Shown here: positions 8,538 through 16,525 of the stretch, piece by piece
How positions within the stretch are numbered: position 1 is the first letter of the stretch
Layout of the letters: the number at the start of each line of letters is the position of its first letter
Source of the DNA: an uncultured Bacilli bacterium
GTDB taxonomy: Bacteria > Bacillota_I > Bacilli_A > RF39 > UBA660
Direction: 5' to 3'
DNA: 64,000 nucleotides
Assembly (NCBI GenBank): GCA_934130165.1
Contig: CAKOXO010000004.1
Span: 61,937 to 125,936, forward strand
The notes under the pieces: model-generated
Database searches by the model: none
Told to the model about the DNA's origin: nothing
What the model saw: only the letters and a program-made list of their open reading frames with translations
Translations under genes and position numbers: made by a program

Positions 8538-9300
8538 AAAGGATTTATCAGTAATTGCCTTAGTTTTTTTCTTAACTAGATGTTTTTTTAATTTATCGAC
8601 TTTTAACAATTTATATAGTTTTCTTATTACGGCAACATCAATATTTATAGCAATACTAGGGTTAAAACTAATTAAAAAAGATATCCTATCTAACAAAATA
8701 ATAGATATTATTTATATGATTATAATAATTTATATTTTTGCAATTATTCTTATCAATGCCACGATGTTTATAAATACTAATTATTTTAGATATAATAATT
8801 ACATTATCATAGGACTATCCCTAATTGGAATTTCATACATAATTGGTAAAGATGAAATAAAAACGATTAGTTCTATTAGTGAAATATTTCTTTTTGTGTT
8901 TATTATAATAAGTTTAGTTGCATATATAGGTTTAATTTCATTAATAAAAATAAATAACTATAGTGGTTTTATTACATTTAATAACATATCAATCAACTTA
9001 CTACCAGGATTTATTATATTTATACTACTATATTTAAAAGATGATAATATTTGTACTGGTTATATTATTGGAGTTATATCTTCGCTATTAGATTCATTTT
9101 TACTTATTGGTTGCTTAGGAAATAAATTAATTATGAGTTACAAATTTCCAGGAATTGCAGTTTTAAAAAGTCTAAATTTATTTCATTTTATAAATCATTT
9201 AGATAAACTATTATCTTTTATCTATTTATTTGAATATACCATTACTCTTTCATTAATTATTAATATAATTATAAACATCAAAAAAAAGATAGGTTCATGA
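8530..9300 (+). CDS. gerAB: GerAB-like germination permease, short form
   Basis: This 256-residue, almost wholly hydrophobic protein has about eight membrane segments. It follows gerAA and gerAC in one transcript, in the position of the B subunit, which belongs to the APC amino-acid transporter superfamily and senses germinants. Usual B subunits have about 360 residues and ten helices, so this is shortened. A central SGFITFNNISINLLPGF stretch and IPxxxLxF-like helices are weak support, and the call rests largely on context. The ATG at 8530 has GGGTGA upstream and overlaps the preceding gene by eight bases. The product ends with a short basic tail. Confidence 0.6.
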   Translation: MIKKDLSVIALVFFLTRCFFNLSTFNNLYSFLITATSIFIAILGLKLIKKDILSNKIIDIIYMIIIIYIFAIILINATMFINTNYFRYNNYIIIGLSLIGISYIIGKDEIKTISSISEIFLFVFIIISLVAYIGLISLIKINNYSGFITFNNISINLLPGFIIFILLYLKDDNICTGYIIGVISSLLDSFLLIGCLGNKLIMSYKFPGIAVLKSLNLFHFINHLDKLLSFIYLFEYTITLSLIINIIINIKKKIGS

Positions 9301-9303
9301 TAC

Positions 9304-9804
9304 CTAACTTTCTAAAACATTACATGTATATCCCATATTCTCATAAAAAGATTGTTCTTCCTCTAAAGCTTGATAATAATTTATTAAATCAGTATTTTCC
9401 TTATTATCATTAATTAATTCTTGATCAATTGTTACTGTAACTAAATCATTATTATTGTTTACTTTTATATTTTTTAGAGAATTAAACATATTGTATTCAT
9501 CACTTACTTTAATACTTGTATTAGGTAGAACCCCTTCAGGAACTTGATCTATTTTCTTATAAGATATTGTATTAGTATCAATAATACCATCCTTATACTT
9601 TACACTAATAGACTCTAAATATAACTCTTCTGGAAAATATTTACTACATTTTAAGACTTGTAGTTGTTTTTTTACTACATTATTTTTTGTTGTAATATCA
9701 CTTGGTCTAGGAATCAAATATCTAAATAATGGTGGTAATACTATAAATGTTAAAAGTAATAATATACAACTGATAACTAGTATTGGACTTTTTTCTTTCT
9801 TCAT
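9304..9804 (-). CDS. membrane-anchored hypothetical protein
   Basis: This 166-residue protein has one N-terminal transmembrane segment (about 8-29) and an extracytoplasmic domain. I do not recognise the family. Two cysteines are present, one near 53 (LKCSKYFPEE) and one near the end (YTCNVLES), which could pair outside the cell. The start has AGGTGATATA in front. The upstream gene (9813-10313) ends nine bases before, so the two probably form an operon. The 3' end is nearly back to back with the gerAB stop, with three bases between. Function is unknown. Confidence 0.6.
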   Translation of the reverse strand: MKKEKSPILVISCILLLLTFIVLPPLFRYLIPRPSDITTKNNVVKKQLQVLKCSKYFPEELYLESISVKYKDGIIDTNTISYKKIDQVPEGVLPNTSIKVSDEYNMFNSLKNIKVNNNNDLVTVTIDQELINDNKENTDLINYYQALEEEQSFYENMGYTCNVLES

Positions 9805-9812
9805 TATATCAC

Positions 9813-10313
9813 CTATAACACTTCTATATCTTCATCATTTTCATTGGTTTTTACAGTATTATTTTCCATATTTAAAGTATCATTTAGAGGCTTTTCATCA
9901 CTTAATAGCTCTTCTTTACTATTACTATCATTTTCATGTTTATTATAGTTTTTCTTTATCATAAATATCTCTACTACATAATAAACAAAGAAAACAGCTG
10001 GAATAGCAGGAGAAAAGCGAACTGCATAATATAATATTTTAGCTTTTTCCACTAATCCTTTACTTTGTAGTGTACCTACAAAATAGTTTGAATACATATA
10101 TGCTATTATTGATAATACAATTGTAATAACTATTGCTACCAAACTTGCCCAATAATTTACAATAAAATAATACTTATTTGGATTATTTCTTTTTATATTC
10201 TTAGTACTAAAAGAAATTATTATTCTTGATAGAACTATCATAGCAATTGTTGGTAACAATACATACAATAATAACTTATAAAATAAATTAAAATTAATAT
10301 CAACATTAACCAT
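9813..10313 (-). CDS. three-helix membrane protein of unknown function
   Basis: This 166-residue protein has three hydrophobic helices (about 9-31, 51-73 and 98-114) and a charged, Asn/Glu-rich C-terminal tail that is probably cytoplasmic and disordered. No catalytic motif is visible and I do not recognise the family. The start lies behind AGGTGATAAGGT. It is followed after nine bases by another membrane-anchored gene and preceded by the DUF3592-like gene, all on the minus strand, so a small envelope operon is likely. Function cannot be assigned. Confidence 0.6.
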   Translation of the reverse strand: MVNVDINFNLFYKLLLYVLLPTIAMIVLSRIIISFSTKNIKRNNPNKYYFIVNYWASLVAIVITIVLSIIAYMYSNYFVGTLQSKGLVEKAKILYYAVRFSPAIPAVFFVYYVVEIFMIKKNYNKHENDSNSKEELLSDEKPLNDTLNMENNTVKTNENDEDIEVL

Positions 10314-10344
10314 ACCTTATCACCTATTATAGAATATATCATAA

Positions 10345-10752
10345 TTAAACTTCTTTTTCAATTTCTTTTTTACAATTAAAAAATAAAAAAATTGCTATTA
10401 AAATAATTACCAACCCCAAAATAATTAAAATATATTCATTATGTTTAACTATACCATCACTTATTTTAGTTGGATTATTCTTATCATAATAAATTGTTAA
10501 TTTATCACTTATTTTAATATGTTCTTTTTCTGTTACAATGATTCCGTTATATTTTTTAGAATGAACATAGTAATTAACATATAATAAGGTGTTATTTTTA
10601 TTATTTGAAATTGTATATATAACACCTTCTGTTTTCCCAGCATTATTTATAAAATTCATTTTTTTATTATAGATACACATAGCACATATAATATCAATTA
10701 AACCTATTAATACTATAACTAGACAATATTTATACCTCTTTAAATGTTTCAT
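10345..10752 (-). CDS. DUF3592-like two-helix membrane protein
   Basis: This 135-residue protein has an N-terminal helix (about 9-27), an extracytoplasmic beta-rich region, and a C-terminal helix (about 108-127). The middle runs from TEGVIYTI through NYYVHSKKYNG to KISDKLTIYYDKNNPTK. This is the pattern of DUF3592 proteins (GxV...Y.V.GK.Y...KxGDxVxVYYDPxNP). Members are widespread small membrane proteins of unknown function. The gene overlaps the end of the GDPD gene by 23 bases, so it is probably cotranscribed with it. Confidence 0.6.
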   Translation of the reverse strand: MKHLKRYKYCLVIVLIGLIDIICAMCIYNKKMNFINNAGKTEGVIYTISNNKNNTLLYVNYYVHSKKYNGIIVTEKEHIKISDKLTIYYDKNNPTKISDGIVKHNEYILIILGLVIILIAIFLFFNCKKEIEKEV

Positions 10753-11506
10753 TTAACTCTTCTATCCTTTCATATACTATTTTCGGATTAGTTGTTGTAA
10801 TATATATTTTATTTTTATATTTTTTAATTACATCAATACCTATTTCATTAAATAATTTATCAACTTCATCACTACTATCTATAGTATAAATACCATAATT
10901 TTTATTACTTTTTAAAATCATTTTACTATTTTTATAGTTAACCATTCTTTTATCCATTGATATTATATCTAAACTTAAATTTAGATATGTTCTAAAATAT
11001 GCTTTTAATTCAAAAAGCTTAGAGTGTCTATTTAGTAATAAGCAGGTTGGATATTTTCTTTTTATAAAAAATTTTAAAAACTTATATATAAAACTAATAA
11101 CCACTATCTTTTTTGTTTTATACTTTTTTACTGTATCATAAACAAGTTGTAATGTTTGATCCTCACTCCCTACTTCTCCTAATTTTATTTCTAAAAAAAT
11201 TAGTTTTTCTTTTGGAATAATACCTAATATTTCATCCAAAGTAGCTAGTTTTGTTTTGTATTTTTTTAAATGTATTTGGTTTAATTTACTATAGTCTGTA
11301 TTAGATATTCTATAACTTTTATTATTATACTTTATCCTAAAATCATGAAACACTACTAATTTATTATCACTGGTTACTCTTACATCAAATTCAACTCCAT
11401 CAATATATTCCTTTGAGGTGGCATATTTAATAGCTTCTATTGAGTTTTCTCTAGTATTTGACTGCTTATACCCACCTCTATGTGCAATTAGTTTTATTTT
11501 ATTCAT
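10730..11506 (-). CDS. glycerophosphodiester phosphodiesterase (GDPD family)
   Basis: This 258-residue enzyme is expected to hydrolyse glycerophosphodiesters to glycerol-3-phosphate and an alcohol. The N-terminus has IAHRGGYKQSNTREN with the catalytic His, then VEFDVRVT (metal-binding Glu/Asp), VVFHDF (second catalytic His) and FLEIKLG, all in TIM-barrel order. No signal peptide is seen, so it should act in the cytoplasm like UgpQ-type enzymes. I start at ATG 11506, five bases after AGGTGA; an upstream in-frame codon at 11536 has no site. The C-terminal part is more divergent than usual and rich in Lys and Asn. A DUF3592-like gene overlaps its end. Confidence 0.85.
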   Translation of the reverse strand: MNKIKLIAHRGGYKQSNTRENSIEAIKYATSKEYIDGVEFDVRVTSDNKLVVFHDFRIKYNNKSYRISNTDYSKLNQIHLKKYKTKLATLDEILGIIPKEKLIFLEIKLGEVGSEDQTLQLVYDTVKKYKTKKIVVISFIYKFLKFFIKRKYPTCLLLNRHSKLFELKAYFRTYLNLSLDIISMDKRMVNYKNSKMILKSNKNYGIYTIDSSDEVDKLFNEIGIDVIKKYKNKIYITTTNPKIVYERIEELNETFKEV

Positions 11507-11551
11507 AAAATCACCTACTATATATAATATATTCAATTAAATATAGCTTGT

Positions 11552-11585
11552 GAAAGAGAAAAAGTAATGCCTATTTAAGCATTAC
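11552..11585 (-). terminator. rho-independent terminator after the 11.6 kb lipoprotein gene
   Basis: GTAATGC and GCATTAC (7-bp stem, 8-base loop) are followed on the minus strand by TTTTTCTCTTT. The stop codon of the lipoprotein gene lies inside the hairpin. Confidence 0.8.
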
Positions 11586-12093
11586 CATTTTGACATTCTG
11601 TTCCATATTTTCTAGCAAATGATTTCCAGTCTTTTAATTTAATTTTACCATTGGTAACTTTAACATTATCTTCACTACCTTCAATCTCCATTAGTTTATC
11701 CATATCAATTTTACCATAATTAATATAAGTAGTACTTGTAACAGTATTATTTTTTAATGTTACTTTATTATCATAATATTCTAAATTGCTATATACTGAA
11801 TATACATTTTCGTATGCTTCTTTATATTGGTTTAGTACATTACTATCATTTGATGTTACTACTTCCTTTGATTTTAGTATTTCTATATAGTTATCTGAGT
11901 TATAATAAACATCTATATTTATATCTACAGAAGAGTTATCTGTAGTTTCAGTTTTTCTAGTACATGTAATATAATCTAGATTTTTTGTATTATATTTCTT
12001 ATTTAATTCCACTTCAACCTTAGTAGAACACCCTGTCACCAATAGAAGAAATAAGATTATTAATAATAAACTTTTTTTATTCATCTTCTTCAC
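11575..12093 (-). CDS. putative lipoprotein (weak YehR/DUF1307-like features)
   Basis: This 172-residue protein begins with a lysine-rich n-region, a leucine-rich helix and the lipobox LVTGC near residue 22. It should therefore be exported, lipid-modified and held on the outer face of the membrane. The mature part contains TCTRKTETTD, a SVYSNLEYYDN segment and TTYINYGKIDMDKL. These loosely recall DUF1307/YehR lipoproteins, which are uncharacterised; this is a weak resemblance. Two more cysteines, near the middle and at the end (GTECQNGNA), may form a disulfide. The GTG at 12093 has AAAGGA upstream, and an ATG at 12084 is an alternative. The gene overlaps the end of the DUF1003 gene by about 17 bases. 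Confidence 0.65.
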   Translation of the reverse strand: MKKMNKKSLLLIILFLLLVTGCSTKVEVELNKKYNTKNLDYITCTRKTETTDNSSVDINIDVYYNSDNYIEILKSKEVVTSNDSNVLNQYKEAYENVYSVYSNLEYYDNKVTLKNNTVTSTTYINYGKIDMDKLMEIEGSEDNVKVTNGKIKLKDWKSFARKYGTECQNGNA

Positions 12094-12598
12094 TCTTTTC
12101 CTTTAACATTTTAAGTATTTTATTTTGATTTTTCTGAAGAATAGTCATTTGATCATGTAATTCTTCTAAAATAAGTTCACTTTTTAGGTCCGTCCTATAA
12201 TCATTTTGGTTACGTAAGCTATCCTTTTCAGCTTGCCTATTTTGACTCATCATTATTATAGGCGCTTGTAATGAAGCAATACAAGATAATACTAGGTTAA
12301 GTAAAATGAATGGATAAGGATCCAAACTATTTTCTTTAGTTAAAATAAATGCATTTAATACTATCCAGAAAACTAAGAATAGTATAAATAGTATTATGAA
12401 AGTCCAACTACCTGCTACTTCACTTATTTTATCCGCTACTCTATCTCCTCTAGTCATCTTTGTCTCTTCTAATTTATCAACATCTATTGAAATTGGTTTA
12501 TCAATAAGCAAATCTAATAATTCTTGCTCATCTTGTTCTTGTAAATTCTCATTTAATAACATTTTAACTATTTCTTTTTTTGTTTTTCGCCTTTCCAT
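12077..12598 (-). CDS. DUF1003 membrane protein
   Basis: This 173-residue protein has the DUF1003 core: MTRGDRVADKISEVAGSW, two membrane helices, a DPYPFILLNLVLS turn between them, and QAPIIMMSQNRQAEKD. It ends in a predicted coiled coil (residues about 130-170). The N-terminal 45 residues are acidic and resemble a regulatory extension. The start at 12598 is six bases after GGAGG; an earlier in-frame ATG at 12610 overlaps that signal. DUF1003 proteins are common in bacteria, are predicted to sit in the cytoplasmic membrane, and have no settled function. It overlaps the lipoprotein gene that follows, so they share a transcript. Confidence 0.85.
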   Translation of the reverse strand: MERRKTKKEIVKMLLNENLQEQDEQELLDLLIDKPISIDVDKLEETKMTRGDRVADKISEVAGSWTFIILFILFLVFWIVLNAFILTKENSLDPYPFILLNLVLSCIASLQAPIIMMSQNRQAEKDSLRNQNDYRTDLKSELILEELHDQMTILQKNQNKILKMLKEKSEEDE

Positions 12599-12623
12599 AT
12601 AAACCTCCATTATGATTATTATA

Positions 12624-13148
12624 TCATGCTTGTAATATAAAATCTTTTATTATTTCAAATACTTGGTTTTTATCAATACTTAAATTACAAGAAAGTATTA
12701 ATTTATTATTTCCCATAACTATTTCATTACTAGGATTTAAAAATATAAGTTTATTAGTATCAATATCATTCATCTTTATTAGAACTTTTTCTAATATGTT
12801 ACTACTACTTCCATAACTCATAAAGTATACATTTTTCTTATCTATATCATAGTTATCTATTTCTTTGTAAATATATTTTATAAATTTATAACATTTTGAA
12901 ACATAATCATTTTTAGAGTAATCTAGTAAAAAAACAACGCTTTTTGTATTTATTGCTAAATCACTACAAATACTCTCATCTGTAGATATTAAAATAATTA
13001 GTCTATCAAGATTTACTTCCTTTTTAGGATAAAATACTTTAATTGGCAATAAATTGTTTTTTAATAATATCTTATAATTTGAAATATTTTCTCTAGAAAT
13101 GCTTGGATGAAATATCTCATTTAAACTTCTATATAATTTTGTTTGCAT
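12624..13148 (-). CDS. hypothetical protein, degenerate alpha/beta-hydrolase-like
   Basis: This 174-residue protein has no signal peptide. Alternating hydrophobic strands (RLIILIS, SVVFLLDYS, KNVYFMSYGSSSN, KLIFLNPS, NKLILSC) are spaced like the central sheet of a small alpha/beta hydrolase. MSYGSSSN sits where the GxSxG nucleophile elbow would be, but the second glycine is lost and no clear acid-His pair follows. It may be a non-catalytic relative or a different Rossmann-like fold. The start follows GGTGGTAGT. It is about 80 bases downstream of the pseudo-phosphoglycerate-mutase gene, with a hairpin between. I cannot assign a function. Confidence 0.45.
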   Translation of the reverse strand: MQTKLYRSLNEIFHPSISRENISNYKILLKNNLLPIKVFYPKKEVNLDRLIILISTDESICSDLAINTKSVVFLLDYSKNDYVSKCYKFIKYIYKEIDNYDIDKKNVYFMSYGSSSNILEKVLIKMNDIDTNKLIFLNPSNEIVMGNNKLILSCNLSIDKNQVFEIIKDFILQA

Positions 13149-13171
13149 ACTACCACCAATCTTATCTTATC

Positions 13172-13202
13172 ACAATAAAAGAAAGTATTTAAAAACTTTC
13201 TT
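13172..13202 (-). terminator. hairpin after the GpmI-like gene
   Basis: AAGAAAGT and ACTTTCTT form an 8-bp stem with an 8-base loop, followed on the minus strand by TTATTG. The T-run is short, so termination may be partial and allow read-through into the next gene. Confidence 0.55.
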
Positions 13203-13226
13203 TTAAACTTTACACTATTTGATATT

Positions 13227-14606
13227 TTAATCCTTAAAAAATGAGAATAAACCTTTCTTTCGGATTAATGTAGGAATATTTGGATTATTAGTTATTGAAT
13301 TTATAATGGTATTTGACAAATTATAAGTATTTCCATACTTTAATGAATATTTTGCTTTACCATATCTTTTATCAATCATAACAACTGGTACTTCCAAAGA
13401 ATAATCTAACTTCACTTTTTTATCTACACCAACAATATAATCATCTTTATAAACTCCATAAAGAGATGAGATAAACATATTATATCCATTTTGATCACAA
13501 ATATTGTAAATATTATCAATTTTTTCATCAATAATCATCAAAAATTCCCTGATTTGTTTAATTTCTTTAAAGTCAGCTATATCATAATCAAATACAATTA
13601 ATTGTTCAGTTGATGATAAAACTTCTTCATAATTTATATTATCATCTAAATTTCGATATTCTATGTTATTGCTCTTTATGTCTTTTAAACCGTTAAGATT
13701 ATAATTAATGGATTGAATTCTATCAGGTTTAGTATATATTACACACTTCAAATGAGCTTCTTCTAGTTTTTTATTAAAGAAATCCAAAGGTTCTATTTCT
13801 TCATATATATTAATAGCATAAGGAAATGATTTCATAGGAAATAATGTATATAATTTTACATTTCTAATTTTTTTAATAAAATCATCACAGTCAACATCTT
13901 CATAATTTAAAAATAACGCAATATCATTGGGTTGAAGTTTGAAACCTGGTTGAAGATAAAATGGATCTATATTCTTAGGAATAATTCCCATGGTTCTAGA
14001 ATAATTTATTTTTCTGGCATAATCAGGCCATTTTTCTCCGCTTTCTTTACAAAATAAATTATAATAATCATCTTTATTAATAGTTCTTTCACCAGTAACC
14101 ATTCCTATTTCTACATTTTTATAAAGAGTTATTTTTTCCTCTATTGCTTGTAACATTTTTAAAATATTATCATACTCTATCACATCTTTTTGTCTTAAAA
14201 TAGGATGAATAAATATTTTAAACTCTCCTCTTGATTTTAGAACATTAATTATCTTAATTACCTGATTAATTACTTGATCATTATCTAAAAAGCAAAATAG
14301 ATGCACCTTTGTATTATTAGTAATAGCATCATTTGCTATTTTAATTATTGTAGTATTATTAGTTAAATTATTATCTGATTCAAGGCGATGATAAGTTGGC
14401 AATAAATCATTACCTAAGCTAAAATTTCTATACCCATTTTTGTAATTATAATTTATATTTTCCAAATTAGAGTACAGATAATTTCCCATAAGCATTGATA
14501 AATTAGGCATCGTATCATTAAACTTTATATCAAATGAATCTTTAGAGGCAACTCCTAAACCATTTATTAAAAATAAAACAGTTTTAGTAATATCATTGTT
14601 CATCAT
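13227..14606 (-). CDS. phosphoglycerate-mutase-like (GpmI fold) pseudoenzyme
   Basis: This 459-residue protein follows the plan of cofactor-independent phosphoglycerate mutase (alkaline phosphatase superfamily), but the active-site residues are gone. The opening DGWG becomes LINGLG, losing the metal-binding Asp. The NSEVGH serine region is replaced by FSLGNDLLPTYHRLE. The ADHGN metal motif aligns with SSLYG near 385. Scaffold features remain: TMPNLSMLM, a MVTGERTINKDDYY segment like the SGRYYAMDRD region, NLDDN and LEVPVVMIDKR near the C-terminus, and a final SNTIINSI helix like DIAPTIL. It cannot be a normal glycolytic mutase, so a structural or regulatory role is likelier. The start follows AGGAGATGG. 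A partly efficient hairpin separates it from the next gene. Confidence 0.55.
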   Translation of the reverse strand: MMNNDITKTVLFLINGLGVASKDSFDIKFNDTMPNLSMLMGNYLYSNLENINYNYKNGYRNFSLGNDLLPTYHRLESDNNLTNNTTIIKIANDAITNNTKVHLFCFLDNDQVINQVIKIINVLKSRGEFKIFIHPILRQKDVIEYDNILKMLQAIEEKITLYKNVEIGMVTGERTINKDDYYNLFCKESGEKWPDYARKINYSRTMGIIPKNIDPFYLQPGFKLQPNDIALFLNYEDVDCDDFIKKIRNVKLYTLFPMKSFPYAINIYEEIEPLDFFNKKLEEAHLKCVIYTKPDRIQSINYNLNGLKDIKSNNIEYRNLDDNINYEEVLSSTEQLIVFDYDIADFKEIKQIREFLMIIDEKIDNIYNICDQNGYNMFISSLYGVYKDDYIVGVDKKVKLDYSLEVPVVMIDKRYGKAKYSLKYGNTYNLSNTIINSITNNPNIPTLIRKKGLFSFFKD

Positions 14607-14643
14607 TCCATCTCCTACTCTAATATTATTATATCACATAACT

Positions 14644-14666
14644 AAAAAAAAACACCATACAGTGTT
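14644..14666 (-). terminator. rho-independent terminator after the thioredoxin-like gene
   Basis: AACAC and GTGTT flank a six-base loop and are followed on the minus strand by nine Ts. It begins at the stop codon of the gene. Confidence 0.75.
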
Positions 14667-15133
14667 TATTTTAGTTTTTGTAATTCATAATCTTTAATAA
14701 AAGTTTCAACTGTTTTGGTATTAGATATATTAATAATATTTGAATACATCGTTCCATCCTTTACATATATTACGGCAGGATATCCAAAATCTGATGGATT
14801 AATGCCTAGTGTAACTAATAATTTTTCATATTTATCTTTAGAGTAGTTTTTAACATCATAGCTTATATATTTAATTTTTTTGCTATTTAAATATTTTTCT
14901 ATTTCTTTACAATTCTTACATTTTTTAGCATCACTATTCCAAATATATAGGGCTGTTGTCTCACTATTATCAATTATTGTTTTGATTGGTTTTTCCTTTT
15001 CTACATTAGTATTTACATTGGTTGTATAAGAAATTATTAAATAACATACCAAAATTACAACCAATATTGCTACAACCAATATCATTATTTTCTTATTTTC
15101 TTCATTCAAATTTTTTCCTCTTTTATCCATTCT
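14666..15133 (-). CDS. membrane-anchored thioredoxin-like protein
   Basis: This 155-residue protein has a charged N-terminus, one transmembrane helix (about 15-35) and an outside domain with TTALYIWNSDAKKCKNC. The CKNC (71-74) is a CxxC redox pair set after a beta strand as in thioredoxins. A later cis-Pro-like turn, FGYPAVIYVKDG, is also expected for the fold. It is probably an extracytoplasmic thiol oxidoreductase or reductant for envelope or pilin-like proteins. The ATG at 15133 has AAGGAG six bases upstream. The same frame stays open for another 89 codons upstream (to a TTG at 15400) without a convincing start. A strong terminator follows. Confidence 0.75.
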   Translation of the reverse strand, partial: RMDKRGKNLNEENKKIMILVVAILVVILVCYLIISYTTNVNTNVEKEKPIKTIIDNSETTALYIWNSDAKKCKNCKEIEKYLNSKKIKYISYDVKNYSKDKYEKLLVTLGINPSDFGYPAVIYVKDGTMYSNIINISNTKTVETFIKDYELQKLK

Positions 15134-15400
15134 TTTCTCCTTATTATCTATCAGATATCGACATATTATCGTTGTTTTTTTGTTTATTACCATATCAATT
15201 GATTTTTTATCATCAAATATAGTTACATTTTTATTTTCATCAAGAAATACTAGTTTTATACTCTTTTTTTGATTTTTCTCACTACTATTTAATGTTAAAA
15301 TTAATATGGTATACTTGAAAATCTTAATATTTGTAATATCTAAACTTTTATTTGTAGTTATTTTATTTGAAACCCTCTCTTTAGTTTTAACCCGTTTCAA
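15134..15400 (-). other. open in-frame extension upstream of the thioredoxin-like gene
   Basis: The frame of the thioredoxin-like gene continues upstream for 89 codons and reads as plausible protein (for example IKLVFLDENKNVTIFDDKK and MVINKKTTIICRYLID). It begins only with TTG at 15400 and lacks a good binding site, while a strong Shine-Dalgarno precedes ATG 15133. It is either untranslated leader, a TTG-initiated longer isoform, or the remnant of a fused upstream gene. The rest of the gap to 15436 holds a TATAGTATAGTATTGCTATAG-like AT stretch and nothing else I can name. Confidence 0.3.
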
Positions 15401-15435
15401 ACTATCATCTACTATAGCAATACTATACTATAAAA

Positions 15436-15466
15436 ACAAAAAAAAATAAATACTAATTATTTATTT
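15436..15466 (-). terminator. rho-independent terminator after ylbL
   Basis: AAATAAATA and TATTTATTT form a 9-bp AT stem with a five-base loop, followed on the minus strand by a long T-run. The ylbL stop codon is inside the stem. Confidence 0.65.
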
Positions 15467-16480
15467 TTTTATATTTTCCAACTTCTTAAGTGCCTCATCA
15501 AAAGTAGAAACACCTATTATTTTTATTTTTAAATTTCTTTTTTGTTTTATCTTTTTACATTCTTTATAATTAGATCCCTTAGGTACTATAAATATATCAG
15601 CTCCTGCTTTTTCTGCACCTAATAGTTTATATTTTACACCGCCTATAGTTGTTATTTTACCATCTTCTTCTATTTCACCGGTACCGGCAATTTTATAACC
15701 TTTAGTTATATCTGTTTTTGTTATTTTGTTATATATATCCAAAGTCTCTATAATTCCGCCACTAGGTCCTGATTCACTTTTTTTAAATTTTATATTTACT
15801 TTAGGACTAGTTTTATACTTATGAATTTCTTTTGCATATATTCCAATTACATTTCTTCCTTCACTTTTGTAAACCTTCGCTGAAATATTCTTCCTTTTAG
15901 AATTTCTTTCTATTAACAGATTTAATTTTTGATTTTCTTTATATTTAGAAATAATATTTCTAAGTGAGGTGGCATCGGAAACATCTTTACCATCTACTTC
16001 TAAAATTTTATCTCCAACTTTTAGATCATTATTACTATCTTTATCAACATAATAAACATATAAACTAGTATCAGTAACATTATAAGTTTTACCAGCTTTT
16101 AGATAAGCATTTTTAATAGCATTATCATTGGCTGTTAATAAATCTATTTCTCCTCTAAATTCAACCTCATCCACACTTTCTTCATCGTCATAGGTATAAG
16201 AGCTAGTCTTTATTCTTTCCCAATCAGGAATAATATAACTTAACATATATGTTGCTATTGTTCCCTTAACCTCACTTACATAAGCAAGATTTAAGCTACC
16301 TTTAGAACTATATTGATCTTCTACTTGTATCCTTTTTCCAACCTGCATTATTCCACCACCAGTAATAATATAGTAATCAACTGGCCACATAAAAAGTGTA
16401 TATAAAACTATTAAAAATACAATACTTTTAAAATTTTCTTTAATAAATTGTTTTAGTTTTTCATAAAAATTAGTAAACAT
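15461..16480 (-). CDS. ylbL: membrane-anchored PDZ-Lon-like serine protease (YlbL/SepM family)
   Basis: This 339-residue protein has an N-terminal membrane helix (about 18-34), a PDZ domain (roughly 125-210, KVGDKILEVDGKDV), and a C-terminal Lon S16 protease domain. The catalytic Ser is in SGPSGGIIETLDIY (about 240) and the Lys is in GGVKYKLLGAEKAGAD. The protease domain faces outward, as in YlbL and streptococcal SepM, which trim secreted peptides or quality-control envelope proteins. In Bacillus ylbL lies near ylbJ. Here ylbJ is the divergent neighbour 45 bases away, which supports orthology. The start follows AAAGGA. Length and residues are normal. Confidence 0.9.
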   Translation of the reverse strand: MFTNFYEKLKQFIKENFKSIVFLIVLYTLFMWPVDYYIITGGGIMQVGKRIQVEDQYSSKGSLNLAYVSEVKGTIATYMLSYIIPDWERIKTSSYTYDDEESVDEVEFRGEIDLLTANDNAIKNAYLKAGKTYNVTDTSLYVYYVDKDSNNDLKVGDKILEVDGKDVSDATSLRNIISKYKENQKLNLLIERNSKRKNISAKVYKSEGRNVIGIYAKEIHKYKTSPKVNIKFKKSESGPSGGIIETLDIYNKITKTDITKGYKIAGTGEIEEDGKITTIGGVKYKLLGAEKAGADIFIVPKGSNYKECKKIKQKRNLKIKIIGVSTFDEALKKLENIKK

Positions 16481-16525
16481 TTAATCATTCCTTTATGTTT
16501 AATTATATCAAAAAGTTGGTGAATT

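Noticed and set aside
9286..9302. TAGGT...ACCTA inverted repeat at the gerAB stop as a terminator
   Set aside because: The stem is only five bases and there is no T-run on either strand.
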